From contig NZ_JAFKCV010000016.1 of assembly GCF_017254865.1 (NCBI RefSeq), positions 1-64,000 on the forward strand: a stretch of 64,000 nt of DNA, written 5' to 3'. A program made the translations under genes and the position numbers. Position 1 is the stretch's first letter. Each line of letters begins with the position of its first letter. Shown in pieces: positions 15,705-24,048 of this stretch. Origin of the DNA: Bowmanella dokdonensis (lineage in GTDB: Bacteria > Pseudomonadota > Gammaproteobacteria > Enterobacterales > Alteromonadaceae). The notes beneath the pieces are model-generated. The model was not told where the DNA came from and did no database searches. It saw only the letters and a program-made list of their open reading frames with translations.

Positions 15705-17091
15705 CTATCCATATCATCCCGGCTACCAGATAGGCAACCAGGGTCAGGGCTCCGCTGAACAGTGCATAGGGAATTTGCGTACGAACATGTTCAAGCAGGT
15801 CACAACCCGAGGCAATACTACTGACCGCGGTGGTATCGGAAATCGGCGAGCAATGATCGCCAAAGACTCCCCCGCCCAGTATTGCGGCCAGCAACAGCTC
15901 CGGTGGCAGGCCAAGGTTCAGCACCATAGGCATGCCAATGGGAATCAGAATAGCAAAGGTGCCCCAGGACGTGCCGGTAGTGAAGGAAATCATGGCGCCG
16001 GCCAGAAACAGCAGGGCCGGGATCAGGAACAGCGGCAGGGATTCGGCAACGATGCCGGCAATGAAGTCACCGGTGCCCACGGTTTTGAGGCTCGCACCCA
16101 GAGCCAGTGACAACAGCACTATGGTCACCAGTGGCAGCAATTCACCCATGCCATGGAAGCCAATACTGACCAGTTGCTTATGACTGAACCTGCCTGAGCT
16201 GAGCATCAGGAAATAGGCCACCATACAGGCCAGAGTAGTGGAATAGAGTACCGACTTTGAACCGTCTCCCTGGGTGATTTGCCCATCACCGGTCCAGTAC
16301 ATAAAGCCCAGCATGCCCACCACCATGGTCAGCAGCGGCACTAGCATATAACGCGCCTTGGTTGGCTTGTAGTCGATCTCTGTATGGTCTTCTATATGAC
16401 TGAGCTTACGCTCGGATTCGCGCATCGGCCCATAAATCTTGCCGGTAAAGATAGTGAATAACACCACCAGCAGGGTGATCAGGGCATAGAAGTTAAGCGG
16501 TATGGTGCCGATCAGTATCGCCGCTGCCGTCTGGTCGGTGGGATAGTTGCCAAGCAGGCCCAGGATATAGGCTCCCCAGCCGTTCAGCAGGATCAGAATA
16601 CAGATGGGCGCACTAGTGCTGTCGATAATATAGGCCAGTCTGGCCCGGCTCATCTTGAATCGATCAAACAGGCCGCGGGACAGGATACCCGCCGTCAGCA
16701 CGCTCAGGTTTGACTCGATAAAGACTACCACCCCGGTAAAGAAGGACAGTAATCCCACCTGCCGCTGCGATCTGGCCACCCCTTTATTGATCAGTTTTTC
16801 TACCAGCGCCGTGACTCCGCCTGATTGACGCATATAGGCCAGCAGCGCACCGACCATCAATGAAAAGATCAGAATCCGACTGTTACCCGGTGATTCGAAA
16901 ACCGAAACCACCCGTTCCAGGGTCTGGAAGGGTCCCATAAGCGTCGAGACAATCAGGCCCTGCTCTGCCTGTAGCATCAGCAGTAACTCGGAACTGAACA
17001 GGGCGACAATCAGGGCGAGGATGACTTCTTTGCGCCAGAACACCACGACTATGGCGAGCAAGGGGGGAAGTACGGTTAACCAGTCAGACAA
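15697..17091 (-). CDS. NhaC-family Na+/H+ antiporter-type transporter
   Basis: A 464-residue polytopic inner-membrane protein with 11-12 hydrophobic segments. It carries the NhaC signature GDHCSPISDTTAVSS near residue 410 and the duplicated FTTGTSWGTF region. Members exchange Na+ for H+, or in some relatives carry amino or organic acids with sodium (for example malate/lactate types). Because the gene overlaps the D-Ala-D-Ala dipeptidase, an amino-acid or dipeptide transport role is possible but not demonstrated by sequence. The upstream spacer holds two copies of the locus motif. Confidence 0.85.
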   Translation of the reverse strand: MSDWLTVLPPLLAIVVVFWRKEVILALIVALFSSELLLMLQAEQGLIVSTLMGPFQTLERVVSVFESPGNSRILIFSLMVGALLAYMRQSGGVTALVEKLINKGVARSQRQVGLLSFFTGVVVFIESNLSVLTAGILSRGLFDRFKMSRARLAYIIDSTSAPICILILLNGWGAYILGLLGNYPTDQTAAAILIGTIPLNFYALITLLVVLFTIFTGKIYGPMRESERKLSHIEDHTEIDYKPTKARYMLVPLLTMVVGMLGFMYWTGDGQITQGDGSKSVLYSTTLACMVAYFLMLSSGRFSHKQLVSIGFHGMGELLPLVTIVLLSLALGASLKTVGTGDFIAGIVAESLPLFLIPALLFLAGAMISFTTGTSWGTFAILIPIGMPMVLNLGLPPELLLAAILGGGVFGDHCSPISDTTAVSSIASGCDLLEHVRTQIPYALFSGALTLVAYLVAGMIWIGV

Positions 17092-17165
17092 GGGACACCT
17101 TTAATGTTGTTATCGATCCCTTCTGCCTGTCGGCGCAAGAGACACTTTATCAATAGAGGACAAGG

Positions 17166-17209
17166 ATTTTATATTCCACACTGACAGAAAGATTGCAATA
17201 TATTATTCC
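17166..17209 (-). promoter_or_regulatory. Upstream region of the antiporter-dipeptidase operon with two motif copies
   Basis: ATTTTATATTCC (17166-17177) and AATATATTATTCC (17197-17209) repeat in the same orientation 75-118 bp before the antiporter start. They resemble the sites near alr and both receptor genes. They could be regulator sites, or partly promoter AT-tracts. Confidence 0.35.
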
Positions 17210-17233
17210 AATTATCGGCTGCTGGCCTGCTTC

Positions 17234-18592
17234 TTATCCACCGGATTTGATATCCTCCATCCGGTATTTTTCAATCAATGAATACAGAGTCGGACGGGTG
17301 ATACCCAGCAACTCGGCAGTGCGTGACATATTCTGTTCAGCTAGGTGCCAGGCTTGGCGAATAGCGCGGCTCTCAGCCTCTTCCCGTACTTCTCTGAGAT
17401 TGATGGTTTGCATAGACGTGGGTTCACCTGTTGCCGACAACCCCAGGTCTTCGGGCTGAATTACTGTACCTTCAGCCATGATGACCGCTGACTTCAGTTT
17501 ATTCTGCAACTCGCGGATATTACCCGGCCATTTGTGCTGCATCATGGCCTGTATGGCGGATTCGCTGAACCCCTTGACCTTGGAGCTGTATTCATCCTTG
17601 TAGCTGGTAAGAAAGGTTCTGGCCAGCAGTACCACATCGCTGCCACGCTCACGCAGGGGGGGGATACTGATAGTGATCTCGCTGACCCGATAGAACAGAT
17701 CTTCCCGGAAACTTTGCTCGGCTACCATGGCAGACAGATCCCTGTGGGTGGCGCAGATAACCCGGATATCCACCGGGATTTCCTGGCGCCCGCCTATCCT
17801 TTCTATAACCCTTTCCTGCAGGAAACGCAGCATCTTGGCCTGCAGGCCGATGGGCATGTCGCCTATCTCATCGAGGAACAGGGTACCGCCCTGGGCACTT
17901 TCGATCTTGCCCGGAGTAGTCTTGTTTGCACCGGTAAAGGCGCCTTTCTCATAGCCGAACAGCTCGCTTTCCAGCAGGTTCTCCGGAATGGATGCACAGT
18001 TGATGGCAATGAAAGGCTTATTGCGTCTGGCGCTGTGCTCATGAATGGAGCGGGCAAACACTTCCTTGCCAGTGCCGCTCTCGCCCAGCAACAGCGTGCT
18101 GATATCGGTCTGGGCAATCCTCTCTGCCCGGCGGCTGGCCTGCTGAATGGACTCGCTGTTACCAATAATTTTACCCATGGCCGGATTGGACTGAGCAAGC
18201 AGCCTATTTTCCTGTTCCAGGTCAAACAGATTGATAGCGCGGCTGACCAGTATCTTGATGGTGTCAGAGTCGATGGGCTTTTGGTAGAAATCGTAGGCCC
18301 CGAGCTGAACCGCCTTGAGTGCATTCTCCTTGTCGTTGTTGCCGGTCACCACGATGACCTTGGTCTGGGGGGCCAGGTTGAGGATTTCCGCCAGGGTGGC
18401 CAGTCCCTCGGAGGCATTGGCCGGATCGGGCGGTAAACCCAAATCCAGCGTTACTACCTTGGGTTCATGGCGCCGCAGTTGTGCAATGGCCGATTGTCTG
18501 TCATCGGCAAAAATCACCTCATAATCACTGAAGCTCCACTTGAGCTGTTTCTGGATCCCCATGTCATCATCAACCACCAACAACTTTTCCAT
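17234..18592 (-). CDS. prsR: PEP-CTERM-box response regulator (sigma-54 activator) PrsR
   Basis: An NtrC-class regulator of 452 residues. The receiver domain spans about 1-125 with phospho-acceptor Asp50 in VVTLDLG. The AAA+ domain (about 145-385) has Walker A GESGTGKE, and the GAFTGA loop that contacts sigma-54 is intact. The C-terminal Fis-type helix-turn-helix (SRTAELLGITRPTLYSL) binds DNA. Full-length features match the family paired with PEP-CTERM systems. The cognate kinase PrsK lies just upstream on the same strand. Canonical sigma-54 promoters sit before the two PEP-CTERM genes in this window, which fits its role as their activator. Confidence 0.93.
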   Translation of the reverse strand: MEKLLVVDDDMGIQKQLKWSFSDYEVIFADDRQSAIAQLRRHEPKVVTLDLGLPPDPANASEGLATLAEILNLAPQTKVIVVTGNNDKENALKAVQLGAYDFYQKPIDSDTIKILVSRAINLFDLEQENRLLAQSNPAMGKIIGNSESIQQASRRAERIAQTDISTLLLGESGTGKEVFARSIHEHSARRNKPFIAINCASIPENLLESELFGYEKGAFTGANKTTPGKIESAQGGTLFLDEIGDMPIGLQAKMLRFLQERVIERIGGRQEIPVDIRVICATHRDLSAMVAEQSFREDLFYRVSEITISIPPLRERGSDVVLLARTFLTSYKDEYSSKVKGFSESAIQAMMQHKWPGNIRELQNKLKSAVIMAEGTVIQPEDLGLSATGEPTSMQTINLREVREEAESRAIRQAWHLAEQNMSRTAELLGITRPTLYSLIEKYRMEDIKSGG

Positions 18593-18636
18593 TAATGCAC
18601 ATTCCTGTTGTTTTTCTTTGAAGGACTTGTCCCATC

Positions 18637-18656
18637 ATCCTGACGCACGTCAGGAT
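18637..18656. terminator. 8-bp hairpin between prsK and prsR
   Basis: ATCCTGAC (18637-18644) pairs with GTCAGGAT (18649-18656) around a GCAC loop. It lies in the 156-bp gap between the kinase and regulator genes. Without a T-run it may be an attenuator, an mRNA-processing hairpin or a regulator site. Confidence 0.4.
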
Positions 18657-18748
18657 CTCTATCAAGCCGCTGTGCTGTAATTCTGTTCCCCCGCCGTTAA
18701 AGATTCCGGCTAATCAGGTGGCCGTAGAACGGGAAAACCTTGTCCTGA

Positions 18749-20794
18749 CTAACTCAGGGGTAAAAACAGACTAAAAGTCGTACCTTTGCCGACCTGGCTC
18801 TGCACTTCAATACGACCGCCGATTTTTTCAATATAGTTTTTTGCATCATAGGCGCCTATCCCCATACCGGCATTGCCCTTGGTGGTATCGAAAGGCGTAA
18901 ACAGCCTGTTGACGATAAACTCCTGGCTCATACCGCAGCCCGTGTCTTCGATCTCAACCAGCACCTGATTTTCGTGGTTGGCCTGCCCCACTCTCACCCA
19001 GACCTGCCCCTCATCGTCCGTCGCCTGCTGAGCGTTACTGATCAGGTGATAGAGTACATTACTAAATTTGTCTTCATCCAGCGACAGATTTACCTCAGCC
19101 AATTCGATCAACTCAGGCAAAGGCCGAAGCTGTTGGCAACGTTCCGCAATCACCTGATGGAGCAGCTTGGACAGATTGACTGTTCGGCTCTTACTGGGTA
19201 GGGCCTCTTTTTTCTCCGTCAGTTGTTTGAGCATACGCTCCATACGCCCCTTGGTATGGGCCAGGGTCTCAAAGGTGTCCTCGATAAATTCCGGATTGTG
19301 CTTATGTTGCTGGGCGTTGCATAAGATGAGATCTATCTGGGCCAGCACGTTCTTCAAATCATGCAGTACAAAGGCTGACATACGATTAAAGGCGGCAAAC
19401 TGAGCGTTCTCCGCCAGCTCCCTGGATGCCTCATAGTGGAATAGGTAGTTGGCCACCTGGGCACTGACGGCATTCAGATAATCTCTCAGTTCCCAGTCAA
19501 GACGGATTCGTTGTTCAGACGGTGCGTGTAACAACGCCATACCCCATAGTTGATTATCCTGATAAAAAGGCACGACCAACTGGAAGCGGCAGTCGTTGAG
19601 CATAGAATGGTTAATCTTGAGCCCTTCGTAGTTGAAAGGCTTGACTCTCAACTCTTCTATATCCACCAACCAATGCTTGCTCTGCAGGAAACCGACCAGT
19701 TGTGCCAGCACTTCCCTTTCCTTGGCTGACAGAGGCTCATGCTCGATAATGCTGACGACCTCCAGGTTCTGATTCTGGGATTTGAGGAGGACGCCGCTTT
19801 GGTAACTGATCGCCTGGATCAAGCAGTGAAGCCCCCTGTCATAAACCTGATGCAGTTTCTCTCCACTGTCATTCAGCGCATTGGAAAGTTTCAACCATTC
19901 CTCACGATAATCATACTGGTTGGCAAAAAAATGTTTGGTGATGAAAACCCGAATCTTGGCCCTGAAACTGTTGGACAGAAATAACGCCACCAGCAGAGTC
20001 AGTGATAAAAAAGCCAGGACCAGTTGCACAGCACCCGACCAGCTTCCCCCCACATAACGGATGGCAAAACCGGCTAGGGCCATGACAAACAGATACCCGC
20101 CGGCCAACACCAACAGGGAACTGTGCAGGACCACATCCCTGGAGATGAATATTTCGATGCCCCAGTGCCGTATCCGGCGAATGGCGATGACCAGGGCCGG
20201 CAGAAGCAAAGCGTAAATGTATCCCCGGGCACTCCAGAACAGCTCATCCAACTGGTTTACCATGGTTGCGTCGGCAAACATGACGAAATCAAACAGGCTG
20301 CTGGCCCCCAGATAAATAACCAAGGGCTTGTAGTGCCAGCGCTCCGCTCCGGCTTGCCGGTACAAGACTTCCAGCAATATCAGAGTTTCCAGGGCGATTA
20401 TGGTCTGTAACAGGTAAAGCCACTTGAGATCGGACCAGAACAGAGGCAACACCGCCAGCACCAGTAAAATGCCCGGGAACAATGTGGCAAACCAGGTCAC
20501 GGGTTGAGACAGCAAATCCCTGAAGCGGGAGAGATTGGTTTTCAGAACAGAGCAGACAAACAGCAGCCAGCAAAGGGATTTGAGCGCTTCCACCGCAAAG
20601 ACCACAGGCATACTGATAGTGGCCAGATCAAAAGCCACAACCAAATGGATAGCTGACCACAACAGGTTACCGGCAACGGCGATCAGCAAAAGGCGTTTGG
20701 GCAACCCCGAGCGTCTGACGGTAAACAGCAGCAGCAGGAGCAGCAGATTACCCAACACAGCCAGGCCATAGCCAACCATTGCTTGCATTATCAT
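18749..20794 (-). CDS. prsK: PEP-CTERM system histidine kinase PrsK
   Basis: A 681-residue membrane kinase. About the first 300 residues hold roughly eight to ten hydrophobic helices. A GAF-like sensor region follows (about 320-450), then the phospho-acceptor His in VLHDLKN near 478 and a HATPase_c domain ending with VEIEDTGCGMS and a GMGIGAYDAK glycine-rich lid. Family knowledge places it as the partner of PrsR in exosortase/PEP-CTERM genomes. The signal sensed is unknown; the long membrane part suggests detection of an envelope state. A 41-bp gap separates it from the upstream HPr-rel-A operon genes on the same strand, so co-transcription is possible. Confidence 0.9.
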   Translation of the reverse strand: MIMQAMVGYGLAVLGNLLLLLLLFTVRRSGLPKRLLLIAVAGNLLWSAIHLVVAFDLATISMPVVFAVEALKSLCWLLFVCSVLKTNLSRFRDLLSQPVTWFATLFPGILLVLAVLPLFWSDLKWLYLLQTIIALETLILLEVLYRQAGAERWHYKPLVIYLGASSLFDFVMFADATMVNQLDELFWSARGYIYALLLPALVIAIRRIRHWGIEIFISRDVVLHSSLLVLAGGYLFVMALAGFAIRYVGGSWSGAVQLVLAFLSLTLLVALFLSNSFRAKIRVFITKHFFANQYDYREEWLKLSNALNDSGEKLHQVYDRGLHCLIQAISYQSGVLLKSQNQNLEVVSIIEHEPLSAKEREVLAQLVGFLQSKHWLVDIEELRVKPFNYEGLKINHSMLNDCRFQLVVPFYQDNQLWGMALLHAPSEQRIRLDWELRDYLNAVSAQVANYLFHYEASRELAENAQFAAFNRMSAFVLHDLKNVLAQIDLILCNAQQHKHNPEFIEDTFETLAHTKGRMERMLKQLTEKKEALPSKSRTVNLSKLLHQVIAERCQQLRPLPELIELAEVNLSLDEDKFSNVLYHLISNAQQATDDEGQVWVRVGQANHENQVLVEIEDTGCGMSQEFIVNRLFTPFDTTKGNAGMGIGAYDAKNYIEKIGGRIEVQSQVGKGTTFSLFLPLS

Positions 20795-20835
20795 TGCTAC
20801 TCCCTATTACTGCGTCAGATCAGCAGCGGACTCTT

Positions 20836-21921
20836 TTAATTCTGTTTACTCAAACCTGCGCTCAGCCCCATCCAGCCTTTTCTGAGCAGATGGGGTATCA
20901 ATAAGCGCAATGGCATGCGCAACCAGTGGCCACGCACATACATGGCAAAGTGTGCCAGTCGGATGGAAAGATTACCATCTGTCGGCGGCGGCGTGGTCAA
21001 AACTCTCAGGAACAGGCTATCGGCCAACCGAAGGACGATTGGGTTCGGGGCCCATTTGCGCTGGCTCTGTTCAGCAACGTCCTCAGGTATGGGGGTATTA
21101 AAGATCATCAATGTGTAGCGCAAAGCATAGAAACATAATCGCCCGACACCTAAATCATCGGCTCTTTCGAGTAGCCGGGTCCAGAACAGTGGGTCAGTCT
21201 CTGCATGCTGACGCAGCAGTAAATCCAGATCGGACAGATCCCGCAGCCCCTTGTCATACTCGCTCTCCATAAACAGGTGACAAATAGCATGCAAGATCCT
21301 GTCGGTGTTGCACAGGATCCGATGTCCCCCCATGGTAGATTCCATCATCAGTCGCTTGGCTGAAAATGCGTAACGGCAAGTCAGAGGCAATAAACTATGG
21401 TGCACATCCAGAGTAACCGCTCTTTCTGCGTGGACCAGGGGCGGGATTTCGTGCATCCATCTGCGGTAGTACTCGTTATCATAGTCAGATAATTTTTCAG
21501 AACGCCATCCGTGCAGCCCCAGAGCATGTTCCGCCGAAGGCAACTGTTCAACTGGAACATAGATATCCACATCAGCATACAACCGCCCCTTACCAGATCT
21601 GTCAGAGGCCAGATCATATGCGACCCCTTTCAGGAAGACCGGCACTATGCCAACCATCCGCAGGGCAGCTTCCACTTTTTCCACTTCGATATGCATATCC
21701 CGGGCATGGGACAGACTGAGTTCAAATGCAGAACTGAAATGCCACTTCAGCTCATCTGGGACATACCGGAACAGTTCTCGCTCGGTAAAGAGGCTGTATA
21801 GCCTGCCCAATAAGCGGGCAGAATACCCCTGAGACAGCAATGCCTGCCAATTGGGCAGATCAAACCCCTTAATCCTGTCCGGCTGCGTCAACACAGCACA
21901 GATAAGTGGCCTATCCAACAT
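20836..21921 (-). CDS. Nucleotidyltransferase-family protein of the HPr-rel-A cassette
   Basis: A 361-residue soluble protein. The core LKGVAYDLA followed by GRLYADVDIYV is the signature of the PF14907-type nucleotidyltransferase fold, with the paired aspartates that hold metal. A helical C-terminal half follows. Members occur in peptide-modification and uncharacterised clusters. Its target here is unknown. The 11-base overlap with the upstream HprK-related kinase gene shows they are translated together. It may nucleotidylate a protein, peptide or sugar handled by the same cassette. Confidence 0.75.
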   Translation of the reverse strand: MLDRPLICAVLTQPDRIKGFDLPNWQALLSQGYSARLLGRLYSLFTERELFRYVPDELKWHFSSAFELSLSHARDMHIEVEKVEAALRMVGIVPVFLKGVAYDLASDRSGKGRLYADVDIYVPVEQLPSAEHALGLHGWRSEKLSDYDNEYYRRWMHEIPPLVHAERAVTLDVHHSLLPLTCRYAFSAKRLMMESTMGGHRILCNTDRILHAICHLFMESEYDKGLRDLSDLDLLLRQHAETDPLFWTRLLERADDLGVGRLCFYALRYTLMIFNTPIPEDVAEQSQRKWAPNPIVLRLADSLFLRVLTTPPPTDGNLSIRLAHFAMYVRGHWLRMPLRLLIPHLLRKGWMGLSAGLSKQN

Positions 21922-22840
21922 CGGCTAACAGCTCGTCCATGGCAGCCACCGCGGCATCCAGATTTCCGTCATATTCGAAGGCAAAACATTTTGCCTGGTC
22001 CAGATGCAAAGCAATGGCATTAAACCCTTTCTCAGCCAATACCGAATAATTGAAGGATTGATTGGCAATCTGCATGAACGCCACTCCCTTGTTCATCTCC
22101 TGCAACGTCCCCCCTTTAACGGCAGGGTTAAACCGGGGGAACACAACGGCTCCTGGCAGGGCCTCTTCCTGCCAGTCGCGTAAGCTGTTGGCTGGTGGTT
22201 TAAGCAGCCCCACAGAACCTTTCTGAGTGTCGTGAACAACCCGGCTTATTCTCGAATCCGGCACCAGTTCTCTGATTATCTCAATGGCCTTATTCTTAAG
22301 GCTTATGGGCCTTGGGTTGGGCAGGATCCTGCCACTTTGAAGATCCAGTAGTGTCAATTCATCCGACAGTAATCGAAACCCCCCAAGGGTCACGAGCGCT
22401 GCACATAAGGTGCTCTTACCCGCCCCAGGCTGGCCAGGCAGGATCAGAGCCTTACCGTATTTCTCTACCACTGCCGCATGGACAACAAGAGCTTGATGAT
22501 AGTGGTTACTCACGCACCAATTGAGTGCCCATTCCATAAGCGGTAAAGATTGATCTTCCGGCAGAGGGAGAAAAGGAGTCTGGTCATGAAAGGAAAACAC
22601 GACCTGTCGTTTAAACCAGCGGCGCAGCCCTGATGACCTTTGCAATGAGATAGTGAAATCTATATAGCTGTCTTCCAGTAGGTCAGCATCTGCGTACATG
22701 CTCCTGATATCCTGGCTGACCTGGGCGATAGCACTGGAAACTCTGGCTGTAAAACGGCCGACTCTGATGGGAAGCCCACCCTGGGATAAGCGTGCGATAA
22801 GTTGGGCATCTGAAAGACTGGAGACTTTGCTTAATGACAC
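21911..22840 (-). CDS. HprK-related kinase A
   Basis: A 309-residue P-loop protein related to the HPr serine kinase/phosphorylase fold. Walker A is GQPGAGKST at about 136-144, and a Walker B-like LLSDELTLLDL follows at about 160. It keeps the kinase core but lacks the N-terminal domain of true HprK. Family members of this type always sit with a PqqD-like protein and often with a nucleotidyltransferase, as here. The substrate is unknown. It overlaps the PqqD-like gene upstream by 10 bases and the nucleotidyltransferase downstream by 11. Confidence 0.85.
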   Translation of the reverse strand: MSLSKVSSLSDAQLIARLSQGGLPIRVGRFTARVSSAIAQVSQDIRSMYADADLLEDSYIDFTISLQRSSGLRRWFKRQVVFSFHDQTPFLPLPEDQSLPLMEWALNWCVSNHYHQALVVHAAVVEKYGKALILPGQPGAGKSTLCAALVTLGGFRLLSDELTLLDLQSGRILPNPRPISLKNKAIEIIRELVPDSRISRVVHDTQKGSVGLLKPPANSLRDWQEEALPGAVVFPRFNPAVKGGTLQEMNKGVAFMQIANQSFNYSVLAEKGFNAIALHLDQAKCFAFEYDGNLDAAVAAMDELLADVG

Positions 22841-23097
22841 GACAGTATCCCAGCATTGACGAGTCTGGCCAGCAATTCCTCGGGCAGGTCCACATTCGTC
22901 GTATTCTGGTGAAAAAGCACTTCCAGGTTCTGTTTGGAGAGAGTCTGTGTTTCCGCCTGCCCGATCAGATCAATAATCAGCCTGGCATGGCGAGGAAACA
23001 AGAACGTTTTTTTGGAGGCAGGAACGAAAACCACCCAGGAGTCCTGGGTGGTGTATTCAATCAGCTCGCCAAACTGCGAACCAGGAAAATACTGCAT
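22831..23097 (-). CDS. HPr-rel-A system PqqD-family protein
   Basis: An 88-residue protein with the PqqD-like winged-helix fold, supported by VVFVPASKKTFLFPRHARLI at about 22-41 and DLPEELLARLVNAGIL at the end. PqqD-type domains bind leader peptides and present them to modifying enzymes. No radical-SAM or cyclase gene is near, so here it probably presents a substrate to the HprK-related kinase. Its start is 18 bp after the Tat-signal protein gene. Confidence 0.82.
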   Translation of the reverse strand: MQYFPGSQFGELIEYTTQDSWVVFVPASKKTFLFPRHARLIIDLIGQAETQTLSKQNLEVLFHQNTTNVDLPEELLARLVNAGILSCH

Positions 23098-23115
23098 TCT
23101 CAGCTGTGGTGATTA

Positions 23116-23868
23116 TTAGAGGCCACTTTGCCAGTCGTCACTACCACCGCCGTCAGAAATGCTGACGAAAAAGTTGTTGTAATCATTAACTGTCATATTG
23201 TCAGAGCGCCCCACCAACAGACCACCGCGCTCCAACTGATAGGTTACGCCAGCCTGGGGATACATATGACTCATCTCATACATCAGATACAGTCCAATAA
23301 TATCATCGGCAGTGGGATAATTGAGCATCCATGGGTCGGGGTTGCTACCGGCACCACCGCCCTGCAGGAACATCGCATTTAAGTAACAGGCTGCAGCATG
23401 CTGAGTGATGCTGTTGGTTTTTGTATTGCCCTGCAACTCCTGAATAAATGTCTGGTTAATCCGGCTTTGGTAGTCCACTACATTATTTTCTGGTGTCCCG
23501 CCAATTACTTTTCTGATTTGAGCGCCCCCCAGAGACCGGGTATCAAACACCGTTTTAAAGGGAGTGGAGGGAGACAATCCTGTCATATTCCAGGCAGCAC
23601 TGGTTATCTGGCCGCGATCATTCTTCCAGTTACCCGGACTCCAGCCATTACAGGTGGCCCCTTCATGTACGGTCAGGGAGGTGCCCATATTCACAGACAT
23701 GAACCCGGATATTGTACATCCGGCAGCCATGGCAGGACGATTAGCCAGCAGTAGCAACGCCGGAGATGCCATCCCTGCCTTTTTCAGCCAGCGGCGACGA
23801 CTATCATTATGCTTACCTGCGCTATCGGCTACTTCGACTGAGTCAACTTGCTTGTTCTCGTCAACCAT
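23116..23868 (-). CDS. Uncharacterised Tat-signal protein preceding the HPr-rel-A genes
   Basis: A 250-residue protein with no function I recognise. The N-terminus is about 25 polar residues, then DSRRRWLKKAGMASPALLLL and an AMA-type cleavage site near residue 49. This is a twin-arginine export signal, implying folding before export. The mature part is rich in Gly, Asn, Ser and aromatic residues, with CTISG and GATCNGWSPGNWK segments near its start. It ends in a polar GGGSDDWQSGL tail. It is first in the operon with the PqqD-like protein, kinase and nucleotidyltransferase, and is the most likely client of that cassette. A sigma-54-like promoter lies 75-90 bp upstream. Confidence 0.75.
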   Translation of the reverse strand: MVDENKQVDSVEVADSAGKHNDSRRRWLKKAGMASPALLLLANRPAMAAGCTISGFMSVNMGTSLTVHEGATCNGWSPGNWKNDRGQITSAAWNMTGLSPSTPFKTVFDTRSLGGAQIRKVIGGTPENNVVDYQSRINQTFIQELQGNTKTNSITQHAAACYLNAMFLQGGGAGSNPDPWMLNYPTADDIIGLYLMYEMSHMYPQAGVTYQLERGGLLVGRSDNMTVNDYNNFFVSISDGGGSDDWQSGL

Positions 23869-23889
23869 TTTTAATTCCTACAAAAGCCT

Positions 23890-23909
23890 ATTGGTTAATA
23901 TTCTAACCA
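23890..23909. promoter_or_regulatory. Inverted repeat TTGGTTA-N6-TAACCAA before the Tat-signal gene
   Basis: A perfect 7-bp inverted repeat spaced by 6 bases in the 5' leader of the HPr-rel-A operon, between its probable transcription start and the first gene. It may be an RNA hairpin or a regulator site. Confidence 0.4.
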
Positions 23910-23942
23910 ACTAAGTATTGATAAAACATGACATTTAAATAA

Positions 23943-23958
23943 TGCAAAATCCGATCCA
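23943..23958 (-). promoter_or_regulatory. Probable sigma-54 promoter of the HPr-rel-A operon
   Basis: On the minus strand the sequence is TGGATCG-GATT-TTGCA, keeping the invariant GG-N10-GC spacing and a perfect -12 element. The -24 element differs at two positions from TGGCACG. Predicted initiation near 23932 gives a leader of about 64 bases. It would place the cassette under sigma-54 and possibly PrsR. Confidence 0.6.
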
Positions 23959-24048
23959 CAGTGCATGATGTTGATTTTAACCACTTTTTTCACAGGTTTA
24001 TTTCTGTCTGTAAAAATACTCGACAGCTTTCTCAGTGCCTGTTCGTCA

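Noticed and set aside
17534-18436. A 300-codon plus-strand open frame opposite prsR
   Set aside because: The minus-strand reading encodes an intact NtrC-class regulator; the plus frame has no family features.
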